The notes: generated from the letters alone by a model not told the origin. Shown: positions 8,001 to 17,830, numbered from the stretch's first letter. The stretch is DNA of 64,000 bases from Planctomycetota bacterium (GCA_023150475.1 JAKLKU010000007.1:1-64000), one strand, 5' to 3'. Numbers and translations: made by a program.

Positions 8001-9656
8001 TCAGGGTTGGATGCGAGCGCGCAACGCGTTGGTGAGGCCCGTCGTGCTCGGGCTCGCCTGATCGCGCGTCCAGTACTGGCAGTACATGTCGAAGCCGGCG
8101 ACCAGCACCGGATCCGCGCCCGACTGGATCAGCGCGTTGACGTCGTACGTGTACGTGCCGAGGCAGTTCGAGCCCGAGCCGGTCGACGTCTGCACGCTGG
8201 TGCGTTTGATCGGCGCTTGCACGCACAACGTGCCGCCTTGGAACGGCGCGGAGTTCGGGCCGTAGCCGTAGAACATCAGGCCCGGCTTCGCGGCGAGCAC
8301 CTGGTTCGCGCCGACTTGGAACGGGCTCGCGCTCGTGGCGCTCGCGACGCCGCTCCACGTGATCGCGGGCGTGCAACCGAGGCTGTTCTGCTTCGCGACG
8401 CAGTACGCTTCGACCGCCGCGGGATCGAAGCTCCAGATCCACATGCGGCCGATCTGTCCGAACGCGATCGACGGCGAGCCGCCGACCACCGTGTCGCCTT
8501 GCATCGCGACCGCTTCGCCCAGCGTGTCGCCGGTGAACATCGGGTTGCCGAGCAGCTCGAGCTCCTCCGACCACGTCGCGCCGTCGAAGTCGTAGACCTT
8601 GACGCATCCGTTGCCGACCGGCGTGACGCTGTCGTAGTTGTACGCACCGACGACCGCGCGGTTCGCCGACACGTCGACCGACCAGCCGAACCAGTCGCCC
8701 GAGTCGGTGCCGGCGCCGCTGAGGCGGCCCTTCTGCACCCAGTTCGCGCCGACCTTGTCGAAGACGTAGGCCGCGCCGGTGTTGATGTTCTCGCCCGGAG
8801 CTCCGACGACCACGCGATTGCCGTCGAGCGCGATCGACGAGCCGAGCTGCGCCCACGCGACGTACGGCGTCGCTTGCAGCTTCGCCTCTTGCGACCACGT
8901 CGAGCCCGAACGCGCGAACACGTACGCCGAGCCGGTGCCGATCGTCTGACCGCCGTCTTCGTAGGTGGTGCGAGCGCCGATGACGAGCCGATTGCCTTCG
9001 ATCGCCACCGACGAGCCGTTGCGGGCGCCGAACGTCGTGTTGGCGCCGGCGAGTTTCGCGACTTGCGTCCACGTCGAACCGACGAGGTCGAAGACGTACG
9101 CCGCGCCGCGGCCGCCTTCGTTGTTGTACGTCGCTTGCGGCGCGCCGACGACGAACGTCGAGCCGCTGACCGAGACCGACCAACCGAACTCGGCGGACTG
9201 CAGCGGATCGCTCGCTTGGACCTTCTGCACTTGCGTCCACGTCGTGCCGGTGCGCGTGAAGACGTACGCGGCGCCTACGCCGGGCGAAGTCTGGTAGTAC
9301 GCGCCGATCGCGCCGACGACCGCGACGTCGCCGTCGAGCGCGACCGACCAACCGAAGTAGTTGCCCGTCGCCGGATCGCTCGGCGAGAGCGTCGCTTCCT
9401 GCGTCCACACGCCAGCGACCTTGCGGAACACGACCGCGGCACCCGACATGCCGCCGGCGCCGGGGTGCGGTACGCCGACGAGCGCCGTGTCGCCGTCGAG
9501 CGCGACCGAGTGACCGTAGCCGCAGTTCCCGCCGAATTGCGTGAAGCTGTTGAACGCGGCTTCCTGGAGGTAGCTCCACTGCGCTTTGGCGTCGGGAGCG
9601 AGCGCGACGGCGACGGCCGGCGCGAGGACGAGTGCGAGAGAACGAATCGAACGCAT
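8001..9656 (-). CDS. Secreted FG-GAP-repeat beta-propeller protein with type A C-terminal domain
   Basis: A 551-residue protein with a signal peptide (about residues 1-25, ending in DAKAQ). At least seven integrin-like FG-GAP units follow, seen as repeats of 'FGxSVALDGDxxVVGAP' and 'GAAYVF...GxxWTQxAKL' over residues 30-410. The last roughly 130 residues form a separate domain that begins YCVAKQNSLGC and has PFQGGTLC, YDVNALI and QYWTRD. The same domain ends three other propeller proteins here (16048, 20971, 48025). It is probably a cell-surface or extracellular protein; the C-terminal domain may serve in sorting or anchoring, which is inference. Confidence 0.85.
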   Translation of the reverse strand: MRSIRSLALVLAPAVAVALAPDAKAQWSYLQEAAFNSFTQFGGNCGYGHSVALDGDTALVGVPHPGAGGMSGAAVVFRKVAGVWTQEATLSPSDPATGNYFGWSVALDGDVAVVGAIGAYYQTSPGVGAAYVFTRTGTTWTQVQKVQASDPLQSAEFGWSVSVSGSTFVVGAPQATYNNEGGRGAAYVFDLVGSTWTQVAKLAGANTTFGARNGSSVAIEGNRLVIGARTTYEDGGQTIGTGSAYVFARSGSTWSQEAKLQATPYVAWAQLGSSIALDGNRVVVGAPGENINTGAAYVFDKVGANWVQKGRLSGAGTDSGDWFGWSVDVSANRAVVGAYNYDSVTPVGNGCVKVYDFDGATWSEELELLGNPMFTGDTLGEAVAMQGDTVVGGSPSIAFGQIGRMWIWSFDPAAVEAYCVAKQNSLGCTPAITWSGVASATSASPFQVGANQVLAAKPGLMFYGYGPNSAPFQGGTLCVQAPIKRTSVQTSTGSGSNCLGTYTYDVNALIQSGADPVLVAGFDMYCQYWTRDQASPSTTGLTNALRARIQP

Positions 9657-9751
9657 GACGGACTCCTGAGATGGGGGGACTCGTACGGCACGGGCTCCCC
9701 GTGCTCGGAAGGCCCCATCCAGGCCCGGTCCGCGGCGTGACGCAGGACTCG

Positions 9752-9796
9752 AAAAAAAACGGGAACGCCGCTCCGCGGGGTGCGGAACGGCGTTCC
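9752..9796 (-). terminator. Rho-independent terminator of the helical lipoprotein gene
   Basis: A perfect 9-bp stem, GGAACGCCG with CGGCGTTCC (9762-9770 and 9788-9796), with extra inner pairing CCGC/GCGG, is followed on the minus strand by eight T (A run at 9752-9759). It lies 48 bases after the stop at 9845. Confidence 0.85.
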
Positions 9797-9844
9797 AGGT
9801 GCGCGCGCGGGGCCGACGGCCGGCTCCCCGAGCGCGCGACGGGC

Positions 9845-10276
9845 TCAGCCGCCGACGAGCGACTTGACCTTGTCGAGCAGCGGCTGGAGGACCTTCATGA
9901 TCTCCTCGTTCGACGAGAACTTCGCCGTGACGTCGGAAACCATCTTCTGGATCGACGCCGTGTCGAGGTTGCCGGCGAGCTTGTCCTTCAAGCCGCCGAG
10001 TTGGTCGAGCATCGGCTGGAACTTCGCGACGAGGTCCTTGGCGCCTTGCGCGTCCTTCAGACCTTCGAGTTCCTTGCCGAGGTCGGTGAAGAGCGTCGAC
10101 GCGTTGCTCTTCAGCGCTTCCGGCGTGAGCTTGGAGAAGTCGATGCTCTCGAGTTTGGCATTCGCGCCGTCGACGGCCGCGTTCGCTTGTTCGGTGAGCG
10201 ACTTGGTGTCCGCCTCGCTCTTCGAGCAGGCGGCGAGCGGAACGAGCAGGGCGAGCGGCAGAACGAAGTTCTTCAT
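9845..10276 (-). CDS. Small helical lipoprotein of unknown function
   Basis: A 143-residue protein with a lipoprotein signal peptide ending in the lipobox LAAC (Cys at about residue 17). The mature part is almost wholly predicted helix: KSLTEQANAAVDGANAKLE, then amphipathic stretches rich in Lys, Asp and Leu up to the end LLDKVKSLVGG. I do not recognise a family. It is a single gene with its own strong terminator just downstream and may be a periplasmic outer-membrane-associated lipoprotein. Confidence 0.75.
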   Translation of the reverse strand: MKNFVLPLALLVPLAACSKSEADTKSLTEQANAAVDGANAKLESIDFSKLTPEALKSNASTLFTDLGKELEGLKDAQGAKDLVAKFQPMLDQLGGLKDKLAGNLDTASIQKMVSDVTAKFSSNEEIMKVLQPLLDKVKSLVGG

Positions 10277-10531
10277 GGGTGTCCTCTTGGGTTCGAGCTA
10301 ACGGGACACGGACGCGCCAGTGCGCCCGACCGCGAGCGTTTGGGGGGAACCATGATCCATTCGTGAGCTCGCGAGTCCAGCGACGAGGCCGTTAGACGCG
10401 CGATTCGTCCCACGCGGTGTCCGGCCGCTCGCGGCCGCCGGGGAGCTCGCCCCCGCGCGCGCGAGAGCGCGAAGCGTGCATCCGCCGGCCGCCGCCGTGC
10501 GAACCAAGGGCTCCGAAAGGGGCCTTGTCTC

Positions 10532-11128
10532 ATGCTCGAAACGCCGTTTCCGTTCGCGCGCTGCGTGCTCGTCGCCTGCCTCGCCGTGTTGCCGTTCGTC
10601 GCTTCCTGCGCGTCGGCGCCGATGGCGACCGTGCCGCGCGTCGACATCCCGCGCTTCATGGGCGACTGGTACGTGCTCGGCGCGATTCCCGCGGAGCAGG
10701 AGGCGCAGGCGTTCAACGGCGTCGAGAGCTATCGCTTGCGCTCCGGCACCGACGACGTGATCGAGACCACGTACGTGTTCCGCGACGGCGGTTTCGACGG
10801 CGAGCTCGTGAAGCTCGAGCCCGTTGGCTACGTCGACGAGGAAGGCGACGGCGCGCGCTGGGGCATGAAGTTCTGGTGGTGGCAGGGCCCGTTCCGTCTC
10901 GAGTACTTGGTGGTGTGGCTCGACGCCGACTACACGCGCACGATCATCGGCCGCTCGAAGCGCGACTACGTCTGGATCATGGCGCGCACGCCGGAGCTTC
11001 CGGAGTCGGAGTGGAACGAGCTCGTGCGCGTCGTCGGCGAGCTGGGTTACGACACGACCAAACTGCGCCGCGTCCCGCAACGTTGGGGCAGCGCGCCCGA
11101 CGTGTCGCCGAGCGAACGCACACCGTGA
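10532..11128 (+). CDS. blc: Bacterial lipocalin (Blc-like) lipoprotein
   Basis: A 198-residue protein with a signal peptide and lipobox (FVASCAS). The first conserved lipocalin block is clear (IPRFMGDWYVLGAIP; the GDWY/GxW motif), followed by the alternating beta strands of the barrel (VIETTYVFRDGGFDGELVKL). The later strand YLVVWLDADYTRTIIGR and the helix LPESEWNELVRVVGELGYD match the Blc family ending, '...R.p.....y..l......GYd...l..v.Q'. Blc-type lipocalins bind fatty acids or lysophospholipids at the outer membrane, often under envelope stress. Confidence 0.9.
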   Translation: MLETPFPFARCVLVACLAVLPFVASCASAPMATVPRVDIPRFMGDWYVLGAIPAEQEAQAFNGVESYRLRSGTDDVIETTYVFRDGGFDGELVKLEPVGYVDEEGDGARWGMKFWWWQGPFRLEYLVVWLDADYTRTIIGRSKRDYVWIMARTPELPESEWNELVRVVGELGYDTTKLRRVPQRWGSAPDVSPSERTP

Positions 11129-11200
11129 TCGCGAGGCGCTCGCGCGTTCGCCGATCGTGTGGCGGTGGTACGCTCGCGCCCGCGGCTCGCGCCGCGACGC

Positions 11201-12265
11201 ATGCGGACCGACGAGCCCGTTTGGAGCGCCAAGCAACGTCGCCGTGCGCGGCGGGTGTTGCTCGCGGCCTCGCTCGTGCTCGCGAGCGCCGCGTGGACCG
11301 GAGCGTGTGTCGTGCTCGACGCGCTCGGCTTCGTCGAGTCGCCGCTCTTGCCGACGGTCGCGGGGCCGGAGTCGCCGGAGCTGCTCGCGCGCGTGCGCGG
11401 CTCGCTCGCCATTCACGGCTACGGCGCGGACGGTCGTTTCGAGCTCCGCGAACTGCCGGACGGTGCGTCGAGTGAGCTGCGGCTCGTGGACGAGTGCGTC
11501 GCGGGTGCGGCGAGCCGTGCGGGCAACGTCGTGGCGTTGGTCGTCGCTACACGCCGCGGCGGCGGTCGCGGGCGTGGGTACGAGCTCCGCGTCGCGCCGC
11601 TCGATCGTCCGAACGAGTCGTTCGTGCTCGCGAGCGGTGCGGGCGAGCTCTTGAACTCCGCGGTGGCACTCGATGCGACCGGAAGCTGGCTCGCGGTCGC
11701 TCGGACGACGCGTGACGCCGAGTTCCACGCCTCGCGTTCCGAACTCGAGCTCTTCGATCTCGAAGAACGGCGCGCCGTGTGGTCGCGACCGCTGGAGCGC
11801 GTCGGTGCACTCGGTGTACTCGCCGGGTCCCGTGCGGTCGTGTTCACGGACTTCGACCGCGCCGAGCCCGTCGTGCGCTTGCGCGCGTTCGACGGCGCGG
11901 AGCGCCCGCTTGCGACGGGCACGTTCTGTGCGCTCGACCGCGAGCACGAGCTCGGCTTGCTCTTCGAGGCCGAGCGCTTCCGATGCGTGGCGCTGTCCGA
12001 CGGCGCGGAGCTCGTGGCCGACGCCCGTTTGCCCGGGCTCGCCGGCGCGGTGATCGGGCTGGTCTCGTTCGACGGGCCGAATTCGTCGAACGTGCTCGCG
12101 CTCTACGAAGCGCTGCCGACCGAGGGCGCGAAGCAGGCGCGGCATCGACTCGGCCTCCGCGGTCCGTCGCCGTTCTCGACGCTCAAAGTCGCCGACCTAC
12201 GCACGGGCTCGTTCGCCACGCTCGTCTCGCAACCGCTCGAGACCGGCTCGTTCTTGTTCGACTGA
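11201..12265 (+). CDS. Hypothetical membrane-anchored protein
   Basis: A 354-residue protein if translation begins at the ATG at 11201; an in-frame upstream start at 11159 would add 14 residues. An N-terminal membrane anchor (about residues 16-39, VLLAASLVLASAAWTGACVV) is followed by short beta-like segments such as LRVAPLDRPNESFVLASG, SWLAVARTTRDAEF and AVVFTDFDRAEP. These suggest a beta-propeller-like extracytoplasmic domain, but no family is recognised. It may form a unit with the FG-GAP lipoprotein gene downstream. Confidence 0.65.
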   Translation: MRTDEPVWSAKQRRRARRVLLAASLVLASAAWTGACVVLDALGFVESPLLPTVAGPESPELLARVRGSLAIHGYGADGRFELRELPDGASSELRLVDECVAGAASRAGNVVALVVATRRGGGRGRGYELRVAPLDRPNESFVLASGAGELLNSAVALDATGSWLAVARTTRDAEFHASRSELELFDLEERRAVWSRPLERVGALGVLAGSRAVVFTDFDRAEPVVRLRAFDGAERPLATGTFCALDREHELGLLFEAERFRCVALSDGAELVADARLPGLAGAVIGLVSFDGPNSSNVLALYEALPTEGAKQARHRLGLRGPSPFSTLKVADLRTGSFATLVSQPLETGSFLFD

Positions 12266-12795
12266 ACGAGTCAAGCTCAGGTCGGCGGTGGCATCGATCC
12301 TCGGCGCTTTCGTCGATCCTCGGGGGCCGGCTCCTTCGGCCCCGGTCGACATCACGCGACTCGAGGGGCTCGCTCCGGAGCCTTTGCTGCAAGCGGGTCT
12401 CGGTGGCGCCGAGCGCGTCCGAGTGCTCGCGCCGAACGCATTCACGCGCGTCGACTTCGAGCTCCTCGACTAGCGCGAGCCGTGCGGCGCGATCACGATG
12501 CTTGCAGTGACCGGCCTGTGACCGAATCGACCGATCGAGCGCGGTTCGACGAGATCTGCCGCGTTCCACCGAGCGCGCGAGGTACTGCCCGCCGCACCGA
12601 TTGACGGCCGCGCCGCGCGCGCGGAGGATCACTCGCGTCGTGATGGAGTGCGAAGTGAAGCGACGGCGGGGTTCGAGTGCGGCGCTGTGCCGAGACATCG
12701 ACTTCACGCTCGTCGGTGCGCGCCGTGTCGGCGGCACCTCGCCGCGTCGGCGAACGGCGACGAGGCCGCCCGCCGCCGCGCACCGCGCCGACTCT
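12266..12795. other. Intergenic stretch with one doubtful small ORF
   Basis: Between the anchored hypothetical protein and the signal-peptide start chosen for the next gene. It contains one small open frame (12288-12473) and GGAGG at 12623-12627, which could serve starts at 12640 or 12643 if the next protein is longer than I propose. No terminator, repeat or RNA gene is seen. Confidence 0.4.
12288..12473 (+). CDS. Possible small protein or gene remnant, 61 residues
   Basis: The frame has the GC-rich third positions of local genes, especially in its second half (LAPEPLLQAGLGGAERVRVL, ending VDFELLD). It has no recognisable family and no clear ribosome-binding site. It could be the tail of a decayed gene or chance. 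Confidence 0.3.
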   Translation: MASILGAFVDPRGPAPSAPVDITRLEGLAPEPLLQAGLGGAERVRVLAPNAFTRVDFELLD

Positions 12796-14091
12796 GTGGG
12801 CATCCGCGGGCGCTCGCGTGCCGTGCTCCTGACGGCATCGATGCTTGCGCTCGCGGCATGCAGCGTCGACGAGCCGGGCTCGAGGGCTTGCACGCTGTGT
12901 GTCAGCGCGCCCGTGGAGCTGGGGCCGGCCTGTCGTCCGCCCGTGCAGTCCGGCTGCGATTGGAATCACGATGGCGTGCGCGACCTCCTGGTTGCTTGGC
13001 GGCCTCGGACGGAACCGGATGGTGTCGTGTACCTGGAGGCCATCGCGACGGACGGCGCGACCGTCTCCTCGCGCACGCGCATGACGGCCCCGCTCGGCGA
13101 TTCACGTCGGACGCCCGTCGTGACACCCGTCGGCGACCTCGACGACGACTCCCATCTCGACGCGACGTGTGTCGTGCGAGAGCCGCGGCGAGGCGGTTCC
13201 AACCTCATCGCTCTCTCGTCTCGGTCGGTGTCGTCGATCGCGTGGCAGGTGCTCGTTCCAGGTGCCGCGGTCGTTGCGTTGGATCGCTTCGACGAACTCG
13301 ACGCGAATCGTGACGGCGTGGCGGACGTCGCGATCCTCTGCGGTCTGTCGTCGAACGACGAGGACGGCGGCGCGCTGGACGTTTCGGGAAACCTCCCTGA
13401 GGTTCGCGTCCTCTCCGGGGCGGACGGATCTGTCGTCTGGACGCGAGCTTGGCCCGGTGCCGAAGCCCCGCCACTCGCGCTGTGCGTCGGAGACGACGTG
13501 GATCGCGACACGATCGCCGAGCTCGTGATTGGGCGGCCGTTCGCTCGCGGCGCGAGCCGCGTGCAGTTCCTGAGCGGCGCTTCCGGTGAGCTCGTGCGGG
13601 AGCGCGGTCCCGAACGGGGCCTGGACCACCTCGGCGATCGCGTCGAGTTCCTCTCGGTCCGCAACTCGCCGCGCCGACTAGCCTTGGTCGGCGGCGAGGA
13701 CGGGTTCAGCGTCGAGTCGAGCAACGACGACGCGGGCTACGCGCTCCGACTCGAGGAGCGCGGCGAACCGTGGAGCGCATCGGGCGCGGTGCTCGTGCCC
13801 GACAGCGACGGCGACGGTGTCATGGAACTCGGCAGCTGCGACATGGCGTTGAGCCGTGCCTGGTCCGGTGAGCTCGCGACGGCGGTCAGGATCTGGAGCG
13901 GCGCCACGGGCCGAGTGCTCGCCGAAACGAGCCTCGACGCGTGGGACGGGCCGCCACCCGCGATGTGCGTGCTGTGGAACTCGACGGGTGCGACGGACTC
14001 CATCGCCATTCCCATCGGAGACCGCGTGTGCATCTACTCGTTCCGGTCCCTTGCGACGATCGGCCGCGTCGAGCGGAGCGCGGCAGACTAG
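12796..14091 (+). CDS. FG-GAP-like lipoprotein
   Basis: About 431 residues from the GTG at 12796. I chose this start because it places a lipoprotein signal peptide (GRSRAVLLTASMLALAAC) at the N-terminus. In-frame starts at 12640/12643, with GGAGG upstream, would add about 52 residues before it. Calcium-binding-like FG-GAP motifs occur at intervals: DWNHDGVRDLLVAW, DLDDDSHLDATCVV, DANRDGVADVAILC, DDVDRDTIAELVIG and DSDGDGVMELGSCD. The protein is probably an outer-membrane or surface beta-propeller. It resembles the lipoprotein at 46261-47697 in layout and ends without the C-terminal domains found in the other propellers. Confidence 0.75.
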   Translation: MGIRGRSRAVLLTASMLALAACSVDEPGSRACTLCVSAPVELGPACRPPVQSGCDWNHDGVRDLLVAWRPRTEPDGVVYLEAIATDGATVSSRTRMTAPLGDSRRTPVVTPVGDLDDDSHLDATCVVREPRRGGSNLIALSSRSVSSIAWQVLVPGAAVVALDRFDELDANRDGVADVAILCGLSSNDEDGGALDVSGNLPEVRVLSGADGSVVWTRAWPGAEAPPLALCVGDDVDRDTIAELVIGRPFARGASRVQFLSGASGELVRERGPERGLDHLGDRVEFLSVRNSPRRLALVGGEDGFSVESSNDDAGYALRLEERGEPWSASGAVLVPDSDGDGVMELGSCDMALSRAWSGELATAVRIWSGATGRVLAETSLDAWDGPPPAMCVLWNSTGATDSIAIPIGDRVCIYSFRSLATIGRVERSAAD

Positions 14092-14184
14092 CGCCGACGA
14101 TCGCACGGAGGCTCACGCGGCGACGCGCGCCGCTGCAGTGCGCGCGGTGCAGCGGGACCGATCGGCTCCGTCGAGCCGCGTCGC

Positions 14185-15048
14185 TCACTGCTTGATCGTG
14201 CCGAACGTCATGCCGCGCAGGAGGTGGCGGCGGACCAGCACGGTGAAGAGCACGATCGGGGCCACGAAGATCAGCGCGCCCGCCGCGATCTGCGGCCACG
14301 GCATGCCGGCGATGTTGCCCTGCAGGCCGGCGAAGTACGCCGGCACCGTGATCGCGCCCGACGCGTTCAACGTCATCGCGAAACCGTACTCGTTCCACGC
14401 CGAGATCAGGCAGAACACCGCGGTCACCGCCATGCCCGTGCGCGCTTCGGGCAGGATGATCTTGCGGAACGCGGCGAGCCGCGAGTAGCCGTCGACCAAC
14501 GCTGCTTCCTCGAACGCGCGCGGGATCTCGTCGATGAAGCCCTTCATCAACCACACGGCGAGCGACAGGTTGAACACCGTGTAGAGCACGATCAGCCCGA
14601 GGTGCGTGCCTTGCAGGTCGAGCGTGCGGTACATGATCAGCACGGGCACGACGACCGCGAGCGGCGGCATGAAGCGCGTCGACAGGATGAAGAAGAGCCA
14701 GTCCTTCTTCGCTTTGAAATCGAAGCGCGAGAAGCCGTACGCCGCGAGCGTGCCGAGCGCGACGGCGGCGAGCGTGCTCGCGAGCCCGATGAGCAGACTG
14801 TTCGCGAGGTGCTCGAGGAAGCTCGCTTGGGCACCCGCGTGCACGCTCGAGAGCTCGGCGTAGCTTTCGAGCGTCGCGCGGAACGTCAACGACCGAGGAT
14901 CCTCGCTCGTTTGCGCCGCCGGAAGGAAGTTCGGGTGCAGTCGGATCGTGTCGTCGCGCGACTTGAACGACGACAACGCCATCCACGCGAGCGGCAGCGT
15001 CGCGACCAACAAGTAGAGGCCGATGACGGCGCGTCGAAGTGCGTTCAC
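14185..15048 (-). CDS. Carbohydrate ABC transporter permease (MalG/UgpE type)
   Basis: A 287-residue inner-membrane permease with about six membrane segments. The EAA loop, which contacts the ATPases, is present (EEAALVDGYSRLAAFRKIILPEARTG). Its sequence fits the CUT1 family's second permease. The GTG start at 15048 overlaps the stop of the upstream permease gene (GTGA). It should pair with the permease at 15045-15917, the ATPases at 5454-7603 and the binding protein at 23216-24568. Confidence 0.9.
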   Translation of the reverse strand: MNALRRAVIGLYLLVATLPLAWMALSSFKSRDDTIRLHPNFLPAAQTSEDPRSLTFRATLESYAELSSVHAGAQASFLEHLANSLLIGLASTLAAVALGTLAAYGFSRFDFKAKKDWLFFILSTRFMPPLAVVVPVLIMYRTLDLQGTHLGLIVLYTVFNLSLAVWLMKGFIDEIPRAFEEAALVDGYSRLAAFRKIILPEARTGMAVTAVFCLISAWNEYGFAMTLNASGAITVPAYFAGLQGNIAGMPWPQIAAGALIFVAPIVLFTVLVRRHLLRGMTFGTIKQ

Positions 15049-15917
15049 GCGGGCCTCCGCTGCAGCCGTTCCATGTAGCGGGTGAACACCGTCGCGACGG
15101 CGATCACGATCACCAGTACGAGGCACGCGAAGGCGCTGCCGAGTCCGAGCTTCCCGTCGCGGAAGGTCACTTGGTAGAGCAGCGTCGACAAGGTCTGCGT
15201 GTTCTCGTCGTTCGGGCCGGTGATCGCCATGACGAGGTCGAACTGCTTCAGCGCGTCGGTGGTGCGCAGGAGCACGGCGAGGCCGAGCAGCGGCGTGCAC
15301 AACGGCAGCGTGATGCGCCGGAACACGGTCCAGGCGCTCGCGCGATCGATCTCCGCGGCCTCGTAGATCGACGGCGGGATCGAGTTGAGGCCCGCGAGCG
15401 CGATCAACGTCATGAACGGCGTCCACATCCAGACGTCGATCAGGAGCATCGACGCGAACTTGAGCGGCCCTTCGGTCAGCCACTGCGGCTCCGGCAGTCC
15501 GAACGCGCCGAGCGTGTGGTTCAAGATCCCGTAGTTGCCGTTCAGGATCAGGTTCCAGAAGAGCCCCATCACGGCGGGGGAGAGCATCATCGGCACGAGC
15601 AGCGTCGTCATCACGACGGCCTTGCCCTTGAAGTCGCGTTTCAGTGCGAGCGCGAGCGAGAAGCCGAGCACGAGCTCGAGCGCCACGGCGAGGAACACGA
15701 AGAGCGCCGTCAGCCTTACCGCTTGCGCGAATTGGGGGTCGGTGAAGACGCGGGTGAAGTTCGCGACGCCGACCGAGCGAGTCTCGCCGCCGACGAGCTG
15801 CGCGTTGGTGAACGCGAGGACGACGTTCCAGACCAACGGGAAGACGTTGAATGCGACGAGCAGCAACAAGGTCGGCCCCACGAAGGCCCACTTGAGTCCG
15901 CCACGCTCGTTGCGCAT
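15045..15917 (-). CDS. Carbohydrate ABC transporter permease (MalF/UgpA type)
   Basis: A 290-residue permease with an N-terminal membrane segment (AFVGPTLLLLVAFNVFPLVWNV), six segments in all, and an EAA loop (YEAAEIDRASAWTVFRRITLPLCTPL). The region LVMAITGPNDENTQTLSTLLYQVTF is typical of the first permease of CUT1 sugar importers. It is followed by the second permease with a 4-base overlap. It is divergent from a secreted propeller gene, and the ATPase genes lie about 6.3 kb downstream on the same strand rather than adjacent. Confidence 0.9.
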   Translation of the reverse strand: MRNERGGLKWAFVGPTLLLLVAFNVFPLVWNVVLAFTNAQLVGGETRSVGVANFTRVFTDPQFAQAVRLTALFVFLAVALELVLGFSLALALKRDFKGKAVVMTTLLVPMMLSPAVMGLFWNLILNGNYGILNHTLGAFGLPEPQWLTEGPLKFASMLLIDVWMWTPFMTLIALAGLNSIPPSIYEAAEIDRASAWTVFRRITLPLCTPLLGLAVLLRTTDALKQFDLVMAITGPNDENTQTLSTLLYQVTFRDGKLGLGSAFACLVLVIVIAVATVFTRYMERLQRRPA

Positions 15918-16047
15918 CGGGGGCTACTCGTAGCGTGCGGACATGGAGGTACGCCAGTCCGCAGACGCGCCCGGTGCGGAATTCGCGTCCACAGGGGACA
16001 CTGAAGGGTGCCGGCGCGTTGGTTCCCGGCGGAAAGCAGGTGCCCGC

Positions 16048-17811
16048 ATGTTCGCGCGTCGTTCCATTCCCGCGTCACGGCTCGTTCTCGACTGCACTTC
16101 GATCCTCGTCGCGCTCGTGGCGTCCGGCGCGGCGCTCGCGCAAGGCACGCAGCCGATTGTCACCGCGTCTTCGGCGTTCGGCGGCGGTCCGTCGAACGGA
16201 CACAGCGCCCAGCCGTACCTGTCGCCTGATGGGCGGTGGCTCGGCTTCATCACTGCGGCGACCGATGTCGTCGCCGGTGACTCGAACGGAGCGATCTGGG
16301 ACGTCGTGTTGGTCGACCGCACGAACGGCGCGCGGCAGATCGCGATGCGCAACCTCTTCGGCGCGCAGCCGGACGGCGACTGTTTCTCGCCGCGGGTCTC
16401 CGACGACGGTCGTTACGTGTCGTGCTTGTCGATCGCAGCGAACTTGGCATTCGGCGACACCAACGGAACGTACGACTACTTCGTTCGCGACCTGACCACC
16501 GGCAACGTCGAGCGTGCGACGCTCGGCGCGAGCGGTTCGGAGCCTTCCTACGTGCTCACAGCCGGCATCTCGCCGAACGGACGAGTGGTCGCGTTCGTCT
16601 CCGACGATCCGACGCTGGTGCCTGGCGACACCGGTTCGTTCTTCGACGTCTTCGTCCGTGATCTCGACGCGAGCACGACCGTGCGCGTCGAAGCGTTCGG
16701 CGGCGGCGATCCCGATGCGGACTCGTTCTACCTCGGCGGACTATCCGCGGACGGCCGGTACGTGCTCTTCAGCAGCTACGCGTCGAATCTCGTCGCCGGC
16801 GACACCAATGGCGCCGAGGACGTGTTCCTGTTCGATCGCACGAACGGCGCGCGCGAAGTGCTCAGCGTCGATCCGGCGGGCACGCCCGTCGGCGCCAGCG
16901 CGGAGTACGCGGCGCTGACCCGCGACGCTCGTTTCGTTTCGTTCAGCGGCCCCGACGCGTTGGTCGTGGGCGACGTGAACGGCGCGTTCGACGTCGTGCT
17001 GCGCGATCGATCGATCGGCGTCACCTCGCTCGTGAGTCTCGGGAACGGCGGCGTCCCGGCGGACTTCGGGGGGTACGAGCCGTCGCTTTCCAGTGACGCG
17101 CGCTACGTCACGTTCACTTCGATCTCGAGCACGTTGACCGCGAATGCGCCGTCGACGCACTCGATGAACCGCGCGTACTTCCGGGACCGCCAACTCGGGA
17201 CGACCACGATGCTCGACGTGAGCTCGATCGGCGAGATTTCCGCGTCCGGCGCGGCTCAGTCCGTGATTTCGGGCGACGGCCGCGTGATCGCGTTCACCGC
17301 GGACGATGCCGATCTCGCGCCCGACGCCGCGCTCGGCTTCAACAGCGTCTTCCTGCGCGACTTCAGCGTGCCGCAAGGGCCCGTCGCTTACTGCACCGCG
17401 AAGACGAACAGCCTCGGTTGCACGCCGAGCCTCTCGTTCAGCGGCACGCCGAGCGCGAGCGCGGGCAGCGGCTTCGTCGTGCAGGTGGGCTCGGTGCTGA
17501 ACCAGAAGCTCGGGCTGCTCGCATACAGCTTGAGCGGACCACGCGGCGTGCCGTTCGCCGGAGGCGTGTTGTGCCTCGACACGCCGCTCGTGCGCGGCGT
17601 GTTGCAGTCGTCCGGTGGTTCTTTGCCGCCGACGCACGATTGCAGCGGCTCGTACTCGGTCGACTTCAACGCGCACATCGCGTCGGGCTCGGACCCCGAG
17701 CTCCAAGCCGGCGAGTTCGTGTGGTGCCAGCAGTGGAGTCGCGACAGCGGCTTCACCCCGCCGAACAGCGTCGGCTTGAGCTCGGCGTTGTGGTTCTGGA
17801 TCGCCCCGTGA
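16048..17811 (+). CDS. Secreted PD40/TolB-like propeller protein with type A C-terminal domain
   Basis: A 587-residue protein. The signal peptide ends near residue 32 (ASGAALAQG). Repeats of about 60 residues follow, with the pattern 'SxDGRYVxFxSxAxNLVxGDTNGxxDVFxxDRTNG', i.e. PD40/WD40-like blades with Asp-rich loops. From about residue 450 it ends in the type A domain (YCTAKTNSLGC, PFAGGVLCLDTP, VDFNAHI, CQQWSRD). The start is the ATG at 16048 that opens the signal peptide. A close relative with a different C-terminal domain lies at 18525. Confidence 0.85.
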   Translation: MFARRSIPASRLVLDCTSILVALVASGAALAQGTQPIVTASSAFGGGPSNGHSAQPYLSPDGRWLGFITAATDVVAGDSNGAIWDVVLVDRTNGARQIAMRNLFGAQPDGDCFSPRVSDDGRYVSCLSIAANLAFGDTNGTYDYFVRDLTTGNVERATLGASGSEPSYVLTAGISPNGRVVAFVSDDPTLVPGDTGSFFDVFVRDLDASTTVRVEAFGGGDPDADSFYLGGLSADGRYVLFSSYASNLVAGDTNGAEDVFLFDRTNGAREVLSVDPAGTPVGASAEYAALTRDARFVSFSGPDALVVGDVNGAFDVVLRDRSIGVTSLVSLGNGGVPADFGGYEPSLSSDARYVTFTSISSTLTANAPSTHSMNRAYFRDRQLGTTTMLDVSSIGEISASGAAQSVISGDGRVIAFTADDADLAPDAALGFNSVFLRDFSVPQGPVAYCTAKTNSLGCTPSLSFSGTPSASAGSGFVVQVGSVLNQKLGLLAYSLSGPRGVPFAGGVLCLDTPLVRGVLQSSGGSLPPTHDCSGSYSVDFNAHIASGSDPELQAGEFVWCQQWSRDSGFTPPNSVGLSSALWFWIAP

Positions 17812-17830
17812 CGGCGGCGCGCGCGGCGAC